DNA from: Quillaja saponaria
Taxonomy: Eukaryota > Streptophyta > Magnoliopsida > Fabales > Quillajaceae
Direction: 5' to 3'
Length of the DNA stretch: 64,000 nt
NCBI GenBank assembly: GCA_029379385.1
Contig: CM055613.1
Coordinates: 21,859,652 to 21,923,651, forward strand
The translations under genes were made by a program, and so were the position numbers. The notes below the pieces were generated by a model, which was given only the letters and a program-made list of their open reading frames with translations, was not told the origin of the DNA and did not search any database. Positions 41,141 through 54,728 of the stretch are shown in pieces. The first letter of the stretch is position 1, and every line of letters starts with the position of its first letter.

Positions 41141-44100
41141 TACATAGTTTAAGTTTGGACTCAAATATGGAAAATCAACTTAATTCAATCACAATTGATA
41201 ATTTAAAATATATGAATTAAAGGATTATTATCAACAACAAAACCTATTATTCCATCATATTTTAGTATGCTAACATATTATAAATGTTGAAGCTAAAAAT
41301 AAAATTTATAGTTTTTATATCAACAGTGACATATTTTTTATTTTTTTCGTAACTTATAACTTTTTATTAAAATTATTACAACGAACAAAATTTTTTATCG
41401 CGTTTGAGCATTTGAAGGGTTAAATGTGACAAAAAAAATAATTTTGAGTTTGTCACATTTGTCCTATTCTCTTGTAATATAAACTTCTCTCCTTGATGAT
41501 TCATCAAGAGCACAACAATGACACAAGTGTCCCGTCTCTTAATGAATCCATAAGAACGAATCCAACTAATGATCTCCATGCTTGACAGTGAGAGGGGTTA
41601 CTAAGAGATTCCTTGTGTGCTAGCATAAGTTACCGAATCCCTCTTGTAATTCAAGAATTATACTTATTTTTTTTTTTTTGGAAAGACTTAGGCTCTCTTT
41701 ATTTTACATACTATTATTCTTTCCGAATTTTCCTAGCTTGTTAAGTCTCATATTTATAAAGACTAGTCCACCTCCCTGCGTATTGGATAATCCAAACACA
41801 TTAAAGATTCTCCTAACATTATGATTTAATCATAATTAAACCTAATGCCTAACAAACTATAATAATTGCATGACTTCCCCGAAATTCTCCTTAAGTGAAT
41901 ATCCTCTTATTGTTTATGATCCCTTAGGTTCAAACTATTGATGGCAAGTAATTTTTACATATTTATTATTGGACGTCCAATTAAATTATAATTCATTCTA
42001 ATTATTTGAATTAAAACTCTATTTAATTCACACTTTAATTAAAATTATTTTTAATTAACCTTTTAATTAAGATTAATTAGTTAATCATCTATAAATAATT
42101 AATTAATTATCAGGGTTTCCTACAAGTCAAGGTTGGTGACAAACATCACATGATGACCCTCAATAATAGTATGAATATAGTTGTAAACCTTTTTAACTTT
42201 TCCGTTAATAATTACTGTGTAATTCAATCCTTTTATCATGCTATCCCTATTAAATCTAGTATGGGTATGGAAATAATGTTAGCCCTTAGATTTAATCGTA
42301 TGTTTCTAGATTTTAAAGTTATAACTTTATTGTGGAAATTAGAAATTATTTTCAAGACATCCACCATGCAATGGTCATATACTTTAAGTTACATATTTTA
42401 TAGACCACATAAGACATCATCTTTTTTCAACTAAGAGTGATAGAACTTTTATTGCACATTCACATACTTGCATATGCAAGTTATTATACTTAATTAATAC
42501 TTTTTAAATGACTCATTAATAGAATCAGAATAGAATCAGAAATAGCATCAAAGCATAATAACATACATACACAATAACTATGATGCTTCAAGTCAAATGA
42601 TTATTTGCATAATTGTAACATGAGAACCATCTATTAACATATAGAGAAACTTGATATAAGTGTTCTTAGTTGAGTTAGTTCAGTGTATTCATTGTCTAAT
42701 AAGCACCTATATATTTGTCTTAGTGTCTCATACATAAGCGACTATGAAAGTAGTCACCCTCAACTTTGTAAGTCAACTGGATATGTACTACTCTATCCGA
42801 ATTCACTAATTCCCCACTTAGTGATCCTATGATTAGGAACATTTAAGAATTAAGCTTAAAGAAAATGCATCTCATTAGCATAATCTCATCATAATGCATA
42901 TTTCCATTACTTTAATTATTTGAGCTTATTATGGTTAGTTAAAGACTTTTATACATGATATTGTTTGCCACTTATTCAATTAAATGAATGTTAATATAAT
43001 AACAATTTGAATAAGAATGTACACAAAATAATATGTCACAACGTCACTGGATGTAAAGCATACTATTAACGATCTCCCACTTACACTAAAGTTTAGTTGA
43101 TTATGTATATATTACTTATCTTTCAAAGATGAGTATTGAGTTATACTCGCATTGCACTAGTTAGTGAATTTATTAAATTTTTATTTGTACCTAACTTTTG
43201 CAAAATCATATATCATTTACATATGATTTCTCAAATCATAAATGGAATCAACATTCCAAATGTTTGAATATCTTACAAGATCATGGTTCCAAGGCTGGAG
43301 CTATTGCTCTATAGTAATAATAGTACAAGTTACTAGATTTTCCAATGATAAGAACTTCTTGTTTTCATTAATGAACTTGGTTGTCCAAACATTACAATAA
43401 AATATAAGGATTTAGTATTTGAATTTACTATAGCATCTTGTATGTTATAATTCCACTTAACCATTTTATGGTGAGCTTACATACAAAATTTAGACTTTTT
43501 ATTAACCATATTAGATTCTAAATATAATAGTTATAACTATTATTAAGTAACTTCTTTGTTAGTGATGAAATAATGTTAGTACTTCATAAGTACTTTATAT
43601 TTTTTTTCTTTACTATAATTCAATATTTCCAACTTTGCCATATTTTGTATATAGTAGTTTTACTGATAACTTTTTGTTCAATATGAAGTTTTATACTTTC
43701 ATGTTGAACTCTTTTAACATTATGTATGTTTATTTGTGTTAAGCTAAACCTATTATTCCTATTTTTATATAAATTAACTTTCTCATTTAGAATGCAACCC
43801 AAATTTACTTATGGAGAGTTAATTGATAATTACATATTAACTGATTTCACATTCCTATAACATTCTTATTTTAGTATGTAACCCTTGCAAGTAAAATCAT
43901 TATAGACTATTAACGAAACAATTCATCAAAGTCAACAATTGTCTTTCCTTTTTATTGTCCATTACTAACATTACTAAAAATGTATTAACTTTTTCGTCTT
44001 TACTCTATAGACCTTTTTTTTCAATCATTAAATACAATACTTTTAGTTTTTTTTTATTTAGGTCAACCAAGGTACAATACATTTTGTTTGAGTAAATAAA

Positions 44101-44349
44101 TTCCGTTAAGATTTATGGCATATAACCAATTTCCGAATAGTGTCAAACATTAACTCTTTTCAGTTTGAAAGATTCTTATCATTTATAAGATTTACCTAAA
44201 GCTCATTAACTATGAGAAATCTCATTTTTCTAATTCACCTTTGGTATCTTTTAAACATACTAAAAGTTTGTCTATCTTAAAGCTCTTTTACTTATATATC
44301 TTTGAGTTAGATTTATAGATTGTTACTCTTGAAGCTCTTTCTAAAATTT
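41141..44349. mobile_element. Non-coding retrotransposon-derived DNA, copia-like
   Basis: No pol or gag motif is visible. Blocks such as TATCCGAATTCACTAATTCC (42,795) and GATCTCCCACTTACACTAAAG (43,071) resemble non-coding parts of copia-type elements known from many plants. The frames at 42,150-42,434 and 43,620-43,802 look accidental. The call rests on character, not on a domain. Confidence 0.4.
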
Positions 44350-45627
44350 TACACCCACTTTTTGTGAACATTTTCATTTTTCAAGAATAATGCATTCAAA
44401 TTTCATCTTCAAGTCTTCTATGCTCAGTATCTTTACATATGTTTACAAATCCTCAAATATTAACAATTCAGATTAGGTTTTTCTCTTATGTTATATCAAA
44501 TGTAGAGTGTTATGTATAAACTTGTCTTAGAAAGAATTGGAAGATTATTATAACTTCTTAAGATTGTATATATCTAACATGTTAAGATCACTTTTTTGTA
44601 TGCATCGCTTATAGTGTTCTTTAAGAAAAGTTAACTATATAAAAATCTCATTCTTCTATGAGTTTATCTAAGAATTTGTTGTCTTACATAGTTTTCCTTG
44701 ATCTTATCTAAGAGGTCTAATGCTTACTTGATTTATATTTCACTTCAAATATGAATTATTTGTACATTTAAGATATTTTATATTGATACTTACATAAATC
44801 AATTTCTAAAAGAAATAGACATAATATTCTTATTGGCACTTCAAGTTAGTTTTATAAATTTTTGTATATCTCAATGGTAATACTAAAATAGAAGCTTTTA
44901 GGGCCAATTTAGTAATACTTATCACATTTTAGGGTGTAGTTTGTCTTTATACTATTTTAGATTCTTGTTATGTTTAATTGTTTTTGCAAGCTTTTAGGGC
45001 CAATACCTTATGTAAAAGTTGTTGGGAATATAGTGGCCATGCATTTTATGCATATACAGTAAAATAATAAAAATTTTCCAAACCAAGAACATAGCGTTTA
45101 ATTAATTATATAATACGAAAGCTAATGATTATAACTAACCTCTTGTAGCTTTCTTGGTGCAGCTAGTTTGATTATTTAGCAAGAATGCATGGAATTTCTC
45201 CACAAATCGTCAAAAAAATCTCCTAATCAAACACAAAGTAGCGATTATTAAGCTATTCAAACAAATAAGCAATATAGTTTACACAATTGACATGTTAAAA
45301 CTTTTTAAGAAACCTTTACCTTTTCGTAAAGGGTTGAAGCAACCAATTCCACCCTTAAGATACATGATAGTTTCCACTTGGTAGAATCACCAATGAAAAG
45401 TTTTCTATTAAGCAAAAGCGACTAGGGGCGGATTTTGCAAGAACTCCTTGCTTCTAATTCTTGCATAGCTTAATACTCTCACAAAAGGTGTCATTTGTGA
45501 TTGTCTTGTCTGTTTGATTGAAATACTTAGCTTGCATACATATAAGAGGGGCCTAGGGCAAGGATTATAATCCTTCCAAGTTTTGAATTTTAATTAAACC
45601 TAAAAGCCAAGGCCTCGAACTCCTTTC
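44350..45627 (+). repeat. 1.25-kb direct repeat, copy A, with copia-type LTR start
   Basis: Collinear with 47,330-48,588 (e.g. AAGAAAAGTTAACTATAT, TATCTAAGAATTTGTTGTC, TTTTCCTTGATCTTATCTAA). From 45,020 (TGTTGGGAATATAG) the second half matches the LTR at 62,738 (AATTTTCCAAACCAA, CTAGTTTGATT, ACCTTTTCGTAAAGGGTTGAAG). The copy ends at about 45,627, where another LTR begins with GTTACACCCC. Confidence 0.75.
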
Positions 45628-46786
45628 GTTACACCCCACATAGAGGCATGATCTGTCAAAGGAATGGATAGCTAAAACTCCACATAGAGGCATGATCATT
45701 GACCAAACTAAAAGTTAAAAGAAAAGTTTTATGAAAACATAACTACATAACAATACTCATTTACTGAAATATATAGTAATTTAACTAAAGATTTTGGCAG
45801 AGATTTCCCATAAAATGAAACATGCCACAAGGAGCTCCGCTCCATTTTCGTACCATAATAATTTATTAATCAACTGTTACACAATTCAAACTCATGACTC
45901 AAAGCCCTTATGTGACTGCAAAGCTTCATCCATTAGCTTCAAGTAAGTGATCTCAGGTGAATACCTTGCTTGCAGCACTATCGGAAAATCAAGTATCAAT
46001 CGGTTATGTTGCTTGATATACTGCTACTAAAAAAATATATAAATAAACAGAAAGTGAGTCATAAAGATTCAATGAGTAAAACCATACCCAAATAGTACTA
46101 GCACCAATAACATCTAATTATAAGACATATACATATTAGTATCACATCAATATAAATTACAAAGCAAATCAAATACCACACGTACATATACTCAAATATA
46201 ATACCAAAACCCAAATAACTCACTAAAGATCATGTTCGAACAAAACAAGTAAAGCATTCAAAAGGGCCAACAGGAGTAATTCACCACCTTCACACATCAT
46301 ATACACATTTTCCTTGGGACTTTTTGCTACTGCACACCAAGAATATGCATAAGCTTCTCACATAACCTCTCTAGGGCTGAGTTACTTGAATACTTTTTTT
46401 CGAATATCAAATAATCAAATCAAAGTTATCCTAGGTGCACCTAGATTCTATTTCATATATAAAAAAATTTCATTAGCTCTTATCAAACACAAACAAAGTT
46501 TCACATCAATACAAAATACAATCAATACTAAAATGTCAACAACATAGTATTTTTACCAATTAATTCAATCAAAGTGTTGACATATCAATATTATGCTCTA
46601 AACTGAAAATCATAATTTCAAGTATTATTTAGTTTATAAATTTTATAGTTATAATCCTCTAATTACAAAAACCTATATATGCCAACTTCCAAGCATTTAC
46701 TAAGAGTTAGTTCTCTTAGGCATTTTAACAAATACCTTAGAAGCATAATTTATTTCAATTCATGTATGTATATATTATAATGTATG

Positions 46787-46820
<34 letters not shown>

Positions 46821-47300
46821 CAAGAAATCAACACTAATCCATTGTTTCAACATTTATCATACTCCAACATTAAATTCAAGATAGTTTAGTTATTTAAAAT
46901 CAATTAAAAGCTTGAATTATGTAATTCAACAACAATCCTCCTTATTCCAAGCTTTCCTTTTTCCTTAACCATTTAACCCCTATTTTGTATAACTATTAAA
47001 ATTCAATTTTTACTCCTAAACCTTCTAAAACTAACCCTCAAACAAATACTAAAAGGAAAGGTATTTAGCTTCAAGGAAAACAAAAGATTTAGTGGTACAA
47101 GAGAGCTTGAGCCATATCACACCAAAGCTGTCCATAACAAGTGTGGCAGCTGCTCTAAAGTTTTGGCCGAAAAGAAGGTTGTTGTTGCCACATATAGTAG
47201 CTTGAATTCACCACAACCTCCACCGTGAGCTACAACAATGCACCTCCTAAACACAGCCATAATTGGCCGGCCAATTATGAATCTCTAGAATTATGTTTCA
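45628..47300 (-). mobile_element. Gypsy-type LTR inserted between the two direct-repeat copies
   Basis: Begins at TACACCCCACATAGAGG, with CCACATAGAGGCATGATC twice (about 45,636 and 45,682). Near its right part the plus strand has CCAAAGCTGTCC, ACAACCTCCACCGTGAGC and TTGGCCGGCC, typical of such LTRs read on the minus strand. It is non-coding. Boundaries are approximate; it separates two collinear copies of the 1.25-kb repeat. Confidence 0.5.
46768..46820. repeat. AT dinucleotide microsatellite
   Basis: ATGTATGTATATATTATAATG then an uninterrupted (AT)n run of about 26 bp at 46,794-46,820. Confidence 0.95.
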
Positions 47301-47329
47301 TTTTACTTCCACTATTAGTTTTAGAGAAA

Positions 47330-48588
47330 ATTTTCATTTTTCAAGGAAAAAAAAAATTATGTTTCTAAAAAACCAATTTTGTCTTAATGTGAGATAAAAA
47401 TTATTATCCGAAATATTTTTAGGTAACTCAAAACACTAATATATCAAACTTCATCTCAAAGTCTTTTATTCTAAGTATCAATAGGTTTACAAATTGTGGT
47501 TTTAGAAAGAAATTGGAAGGTTATCATAACTTCCTAAGATCGTATCATATTTAATATGTTAAGATCTCTTTTTTAGATACATCACTTCTGGTATTCTTTA
47601 AGAAAAGTTAACTATATGAGAATCTCATTCTCTTATGAAGTTTATCTAAGAATTTGTAGTCTTAATATAGTTTTCCTTGATATTATCAAAGAGGTATAAT
47701 ACTTAATTGATTTTATATTTCACTTCAAATAAGAGTCATTTGAACATTTAAGATATTTCATATTGGTTCTTAAATCAATTTCTAAAAGAAATAGATGTAA
47801 TATTCTGGTTAGTACTTCAAGTTATTCTTATAAATTTTAGCACGGTCAATGGTAATATTAAAATAGAAGCTTTTATGACCAATGTACTAACACTTACTGT
47901 ATTTTGTGGTATAGTTTGTCTTTGTACTATTTTAGATTCTTATTATTTCTAGCTTTTTGCAAATCTTTTGTAAATATACGACTTACTTACAGTATCCAAT
48001 ACCTTATGTAAAAGTTGTGAGGAATTTAGGGGTCATGTATCCTATGCATAAGCACTGTAATAATAAAATTTTTCCAAACCAAGAGCATATACATTTAGTT
48101 ATTTATATAATACAAAAGCTAAAGATGGAACTTAGCTCTTGTAGATTTCTTAATGTAGCTAATTTGATTGTTTAGAGGGAATGTGTGGAGTTTCTCTACA
48201 AATTGTCAAGACGATTCACCCAATCAAACACAATATGAAAAAATGATTAGTAAGCTATTCAAACAACTAAGCCTCGAATGATTTAGTTCACATAATGGAC
48301 TGGTTAAAACCTTTCAAAAGATATTTACCTTTTCGTAAAGGGTTGAAGGAATCGATTCCATCCTTAGGATATGTGCTAGTTTCCACTTGGTACAATCGGC
48401 AATGGAAGTTTGTCCTTGAAGCAAAAAGTCATTTGCTTCAAGGTTAGGCTCACGACAAATGGGGAAAGATTTTACAAGAACTCCTTGCTTCTAATCCTTG
48501 CTTGGCTGAATACTCTCACAAAAGGTGTCACTTGTGATTATCTTATCTGTTTTGTTGAAATTGTTAGCTTGTATACAAATAGGGTGTA
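47330..48588 (+). repeat. 1.25-kb direct repeat, copy B, with copia-type LTR start
   Basis: Duplicate of 44,350-45,627. The LTR-like start is TGTGAGGAATTTAGG at 48,016. The copy is cut at 48,588, 40-50 bp short of copy A, by a sequence beginning GTGTAACACCC. Confidence 0.75.
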
Positions 48589-48591
48589 ACA

Positions 48592-48780
48592 CCCTTACAT
48601 ACTATAAGATAAAATACACACCCTCTATAACATTAGGTCTCCATACTAGTTCTTCCTTCACCTCAACCATAGGTAGCCCAACACCTGGGACCTTATCCAT
48701 TAACTCCTTCATAACTAGTTCTACTATACTACGAACCTCCTCAACAATCTCCTCTATTACAATGTTTTAACCCTCATAAC
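48592..48780 (-). pseudogene. Acidic ORF remnant at the end of a gypsy LTR
   Basis: The minus strand reads IVIEEIVEEVRSIVELVMKE, then DKVPGVGLPMVEVKEELVW, followed within 40 codons by the LTR end GGGTGTTACA. A similar acidic stretch lies in the LTR-like sequence at 61,560-61,920. The function is unknown. The plus-strand Ser/Thr-rich frame (48,525-48,770) is its shadow. Confidence 0.5.
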
Positions 48781-49080
48781 CCGATCCTAAAAAAAAAAAA
48801 ATAAGTTTTAGGACACAATGTGTAAATTTTTGTTATAAAATAAATAATAATAATACAATTGAACATGATATAATCCACTATTGAAACATGAGATTAGAAC
48901 AATTAGGTGTAACTCTTGATCGTTTAGTTGAATTAATAATTGGTTGACTTGGAATTTGATTTTTATCTTGTGTAAATTTATTTTAAGTGAAACATATGTG
49001 CAAACCAAGTAAATTAGTGGAGGAAAAATCAATGTATATAAAAATATCAAGAGTTAATGTCCACCACAAGTTAAAATGTT
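48781..49080. other. Unassigned AT-rich spacer
   Basis: Contains a poly-A run at 48,789-48,801 and no supported ORF. Confidence 0.45.
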
Positions 49081-52000
49081 GACTATGACAATAATATTTT
49101 TTTAAAAACTTTAGCTTATTTCCTTGTTATTTTTTTTTTTCCTTTTCTATCCAATTTTTGTGGCCAATTATTTTCTTGGGTTTTCTTTTTTTCCACTGCC
49201 ATATTAGCTTCTTCCTTGCTATGGATGGTTCTAAAGAACCTTAGAGTTTTCCTAAGTCTAACTGTAAGCATCATCCTTCTCTTCTATGGTGGGTGTGATT
49301 TTCTTAGATTTAGTTTTTCTTGAAGCTAAGATGTCGTGAGGAGTTTTAGAGTAGTAGGTGCTACAGCAAATCTCCATGAATTCGTGCATAATTCCTTCCT
49401 ATTGTTTATTGTCATGCTCCAAAACGTAAATACAACAACTGTCTTCTTTGATTTCTTTCTCTGTTCTTGCCATATTCTTTCCCTCCCTTGTTTTGCTCTT
49501 TTGTGGGGCTATGAACTTTCTCTCTTTCTTATAGCCAATTTGGATTCTGAAGTGGCAGCAACCTTGATATTGTGTTGCAGCCTTCTTGTTGTTCAATTTT
49601 GTTGGAGTGATTTCCGGGTTGGTGAAGGCAGCAGCTAATTCAATCAGCTGAGAATTTTGCTTCAGTTAGTCTTACTCTGTCGTGAGTTCCTTTCATTTTT
49701 TGTTTCTTGTTTCATTGTTGGCTATCTTGCTTGGCAACAATGGCCATCAAGCCTAGAAGACCAACTGTCGTGGTCTTCCTTTCCCTTGGTGTTGCAAACC
49801 TCTTCCTATGAAGTAGCAGCAATTGCAGCTGAGGAATTGAAGTGGTGGTAGCATCCATCCACGGCAAGAACTTGTTGGTGGGTTAGCTCGGCTAAGCTTG
49901 TTTTCCCTCCCTTTTTGAATCAGCTGCTTGTGGTGGATGTGGGAAGGTGGGTTGTGTAGTTTGTAGAAAGCAAATTGGTGGTGGATTTAATTGCTTTAGG
50001 AAGGCAGCCACCTTGATTTGATGAAACAACTAAAGATGTGGTAAGAATTTAAATAATTGGATTTAAGTAATTTAAATGGTTTCCTTGAAATTAAAGTATT
50101 CCTATTACAATGATTGAGAGTTATGTTTAGGAAATATAAGAGGAGGAATTAAGAATGACAATGAAAAAGGGGTTAAGTTTTGGGAAATTAGGAAGCTAAC
50201 TTAGAACTTTTAAATGATGCAAGAAGTATTGATTAAGTAATTAAGGAAAAGTGGAATTTTAGAATTTCAATGCCTTGATGATTAGAATATAAGTAACATG
50301 GGAATTAATGGAATTGTATTAACCATGTTGGGGTATGTATAGATATAACACACTTAAACATGAAACAAAAATAATTATGCACTCAAGATGTTTGATAAAA
50401 TGCCTAAATGAAACAAGTTGTAATGGAATGAGTTAACCTTGGTAGATTTAGTTCTTGGTAGTTAGTTGTTATAAGAATTTGAATAAAAAGTTACTAAACA
50501 AGAGTAGATAATGGTTGGTTAATGTTGTGGGTAAATGAGTTAATAGGTGTGAACAAAGGGGAGGTAGTTGTGGGTAAAGTGTTTGAAAATTAGAGTTAAG
50601 TGGTTTTGAAAGGGTGCAGGGCTAGATTTTGTGGGTTAGAAAGATCTTATGTTTTGGATACCTTCAAAGATGAATTAAATTAATAATTCAAAAGAGAAGG
50701 TGTAGCTTAGGGTCTTTAGGTTTTGTTTACAAAATTTCGTAATATGGTTCTAAGTATATTTGTCAGTAGAGCTGTTCGACTACAACTAGGTCCATTCAGA
50801 ACTTTTAGAGAACTTTAGTCTGTTTGGGAGACATTCTCATATGTTGTAGTTTGAACTATCCTATGACCTCTAAATAAAAGTTGTTCCTAACATATGAAGA
50901 GTAAATATGGAGTGGTACAGGTCTTAATTCTATGTTGTGTGTATTTTGGAGGTATTAGAAGTCTTGGCTGGGATTTTTGGGTCCTGACTGTACCTATTTT
51001 GAGGCAATAAAGATTAGGGTATCTTAAAGAATGAATTAGGAGAAGAGTGATGAAGATGAAATGTTACTAACATCTTAAAATATTATACTGGAAAGTTTTG
51101 TAATTTAACACTAAAGTATGGTAATTCTATAAGCATCGGAATTACAGGTTGGCAACTAGAAATTTGGTCAGTGTCCTGCTTTTGTCCATGTGAAGAATTA
51201 AATAAGCTCAAGGCTGACTTTAAGAGAATTTTCTAAATAAGAAAGTTATTTAACGTTCTGAAGATAATATTTAGACTTGGTTTTAAAGTGGAAATAAACA
51301 TATATCCAAAAGGGTTGTGAAAATGCAAAAAGGAGTAAACTTTAAACAATTAACTGTATAATGTAGACATCTTGTCTATTAATAAATCCAACAAATGGAA
51401 TTGGATTTCTTTTTTTCTAGAGAAATTTATGTTCAATTAACTAAGATAAGGTCAGAGTTGCTAAAATCCTTCTTTTTTCAGAATTTGATGCAACTTCAAA
51501 GAATAAACTGTATTGGTGTATAATTCTCAAAATTACAAATAATATACCATTATAAAGCAACATGTGTCTATTATTTACTAAATTTTACAAAACTGGATTT
51601 GGAATTTCCTACAGGAAGATATAATAGTTAGAGTGAACACTAGTCCAAACCCCAAGTTTTGATAGTTTCAACATTTCTAACTCACTAGTGTTTTATATCT
51701 TTTCTAATTGTTTCTTTCTACCTTATGCATTGTCAAAATATCTAGAATGTCTCTTCATTATCAACCTTACCACACAAAGTATAATTCATAGTACTTGACA
51801 TGTAATGACTTAGTAAAAACTTTCATAAATAAATCTATATAAGTTGATATATAAGCTTAGTAATTAAAAGATTATAACAAAAATGTTTATGAACTAAGTA
51901 TTATTTGGAACTATGAATTTCAGTTCTGGATCCTAATGTGGACCTGATGAGATGCGTAAATGCAAGTGTAAGTGACGAATGAAATCGGTTAAAGGTGAGT

Positions 52001-52855
52001 GATTAATTATTACGCTTTGGTGGCAATTAAGATTTTCTGATTCTGATAAGTGTTTTAAAAGAATTGAGTGCTCAGTCCCGGTGGGTGGATTTGAAGAAAG
52101 GATTCAGTGACTCTAATTTCAGTAAATCTATTTAGTGTGCGGGCATCAAAACTGCTCAATAGGAGGTAGTGTGCGGGGCTAAATTACTCAGTTGGTCATT
52201 TGCTTGCTTTGTTTGAGATTATGAATTTTAGATATTTGAATTGAGATATATATGTTGCAAAATATGTGAATCATGGCTTTATAAGAATTACACTTAGGTG
52301 CTTATACTATTGAATTAAAGTATGAAAATTGTTACTTGAGATTAAATGATGATATGTTTTGAGTGATGCTAGTACTCTTTGGGTATAATTTTTCACTCAC
52401 GAAATCAGTAAAACTCATCCCTCTCTTTGTTGATTTTTTTTAGTAACAGGATCTTGAGGATGGTTATTATGGATAATGGACTTTGCCGAATGTCTGGCAG
52501 CAAGGTAATTCTTCCGAATCTCAATCTTGAAGTCAAGGGATAAAAGTTTGCAGTCACACTAGAATTGTAGGGGTGTCTAATTTTGTATGATGTAATAGTC
52601 TAGTTATTTGTCTTGTTTATGTTGTGGATGGAGCGAAGCTCCCCATGTTGTCTTTGTGTTGTTGTTGTGTGAAATTAGGAACATATGTGTTGATAAGCGT
52701 GTTCCATATTGCAAGGAACCTCTGCCAAAATTTTTAGTAAATTGTTAATTGTTTTAATAAACAAACTTTTATATTGAACTTTTGTTTTAAAGTCAGAGTT
52801 AGAGAGATTTGGTTATCCAATCCTTTGGCCAGTCATGCTTCCGTGAGGGATGTGA
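49081..52855 (+). mobile_element. Long gypsy LTR, plus orientation (left edge approximate)
   Basis: The 3' end is shared with the fragment at 22,860-23,326 (TAGTAACAGGAT ... CAGTCATGCTTCCGTGAGG ... GATGTGACG). Inside, 51,360-51,850 is repeat R1. The first part is pyrimidine-rich with leader-like open frames (49,336-49,638, 49,657-49,851) that show no conserved domain. Several kilobases of non-coding, internally unique DNA ending in GGGATGTGAC is the picture of a long Tekay-like LTR. The start is not located. Confidence 0.55.
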
Positions 52856-54728
52856 CGTACAACCCCATTACCAACACTCTCTCTTACAACACCACCATAC
52901 CACCTGGACCTTGTTGACTAGGCAACCCATTGGCATCACCTATAAAGTACTTCTTGACTATGGGATCCATGTACTGCTGTACATAATATACAAGACCAAC
53001 CTGCAAGCATCCAAGACAACCAAATAGTACTACCACTCATATACTACATCTTTACTTAACAAATCAATCTGAAACACCAGTTTGAAAACAGTATGATAGA
53101 AATCTCAGTAGATATACACATATATATTTTAAAAGTAGATAGGGTGTCTTGTTTTATAAAATAAGAAAGATGCAGTGCATGCATGTGAAACCAATTATGA
53201 ACATGTTGATTATCCACAAGTTGGGCTAGCCTGTTAGGATTCCCCTAGCCGAATTAGGGCTATTGAGTACTCAAAGGGCCAAATCCCTTAACAAGTCTGT
53301 GTACGCTCAGACAAGAGGACCATTCACAATTTGATCCTTACATGCATAGGTGCTTTAGCTTTGCTTACCCACACATGGGCTATTCAGTGACCTAGTCACC
53401 TACAATGGTTCACTCTAACTAGTCCGACCCATATTCCATAATTGAAAAACCAATGACACCATGCAGTTTCATCATAAACATTAAGCATGAAATTTTCATC
53501 AAAACAATCACTCATGATCAATGCATGCAACGTGGGAGCTTTAAGGAGTGAAAAACGATAGTTCAACTCACGCACACCAAAAATCAAATTTGATATGAAT
53601 ATGCATATATCTACATGTTACCATTTACCCAAAAATTATAATCTATCCATAGTCTAGTTTGAGTCCAATTGTCCAATCCAATGTCCAAATACACTATCCA
53701 ATGTCTAATCATTCGGGTACTCCAAGTAAGGGTTCCTCAACCTTGCCTAGGTAAAATTTCATTCTAGTATTGGTTTATTATTTCCAACTTGATATTTATC
53801 TTTTGACGCTCCTAATTTCTTAAATAAATTCTTACGTACGAAAACTATATGACTTAACTTTCGGCCAACCATGCCTTAGTTACCAATTTAATTAACTTCA
53901 CATATTAATTTTTAATTAATCATTTTAAGTCAATTTATATATATTTCTTTAGGTCTTGGCCAAAACTTAATTTTACAAATTCATAGTCTAATTTGTACTA
54001 ATTAATTTAAACCATATTCAATCTAATATTTTCAGTCAACTATAAATTAATTCCACTATTACTATTTCAGTCAACATGGATTTACACCAAATATTTTTAC
54101 ATTTGATCATTTCCTAAGTTTTGGCCATTAATCAATTAAATCCTAGATTCGTATGTAACCAATTTAATAGATTGATTCTATATATATCCTAATTAACATA
54201 ATTCGGTACCTCTCGGTCCAACACCAAATTCTCTACCATCGAGTCCCTTGATCGTACAAGCAATGGTAGATCTAGCTCCTCACCTCGAATTAAGCTACTC
54301 CTCAAATTTTAATTTAATTCTGACTCTCCTCTCTTTTTCCTCCTTCTCTCATGGCTTACGCTCTAATTCTCTCTAACTTTCTCTTGATCATGCTTTACTC
54401 CTATTTATAAGCCTAATTCTTGTAGTTTTAGTCTTTATTACCTTATACTATATTCATAATCCCATAATTACCTATCATATCCCATGCATAAGTCTTGCTT
54501 ATATAAAAAGTCATTCCCTCTCCTTTTACCTTGGCATCCCCTCATATCTACTGTCACATTATTACCTTCTTTCATTTTACATTACTTACTCATTTGCCAC
54601 TTAGCTTCATCTCATTTAGCCATCTAAGCTCTCCATGCATCAACTTTCCTTCTCCATTTGCCATATCACCCTTGCATGCATCAATTCCCTCTTTTTATGA
54701 CACATCAAAATGTCACACACCTAGCCGG
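52856..54728 (-). mobile_element. Gypsy LTR, minus orientation, distal part
   Basis: Its reverse complement from TATAAATAGGAGTAAAGC (TATA-like box, 54,387-54,404) through AAACTGGTGTTTCAGATTG (about 53,070) is the downstream half of the LTR family whose other copies lie at 59,222-60,617 (minus) and 60,618-62,420 (plus). It is continuous with 56,095-56,573 once the solo LTR at 54,729 is removed. It borders the end of the plus-strand LTR at 52,855. Confidence 0.65.
54724..54728 (+). repeat. Target-site duplication GCCGG, left
   Basis: GCCGG before TGATAACTC. The right counterpart at 56,095-56,099 reads GCTGA. The uninterrupted duplicate at 59,954-59,958 reads GCCGG once. Confidence 0.8.

Noticed and set aside
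49336..49851. 100- and 64-codon hydrophobic plus frames
   Set aside because: They lie in the pyrimidine-rich part of a long LTR and show no domain or conservation; a leader-type sequence explains them.
53396..53587. 63-codon minus frame
   Set aside because: Part of the LTR downstream half; the related copy at 60.9-61.1 kb has it interrupted.
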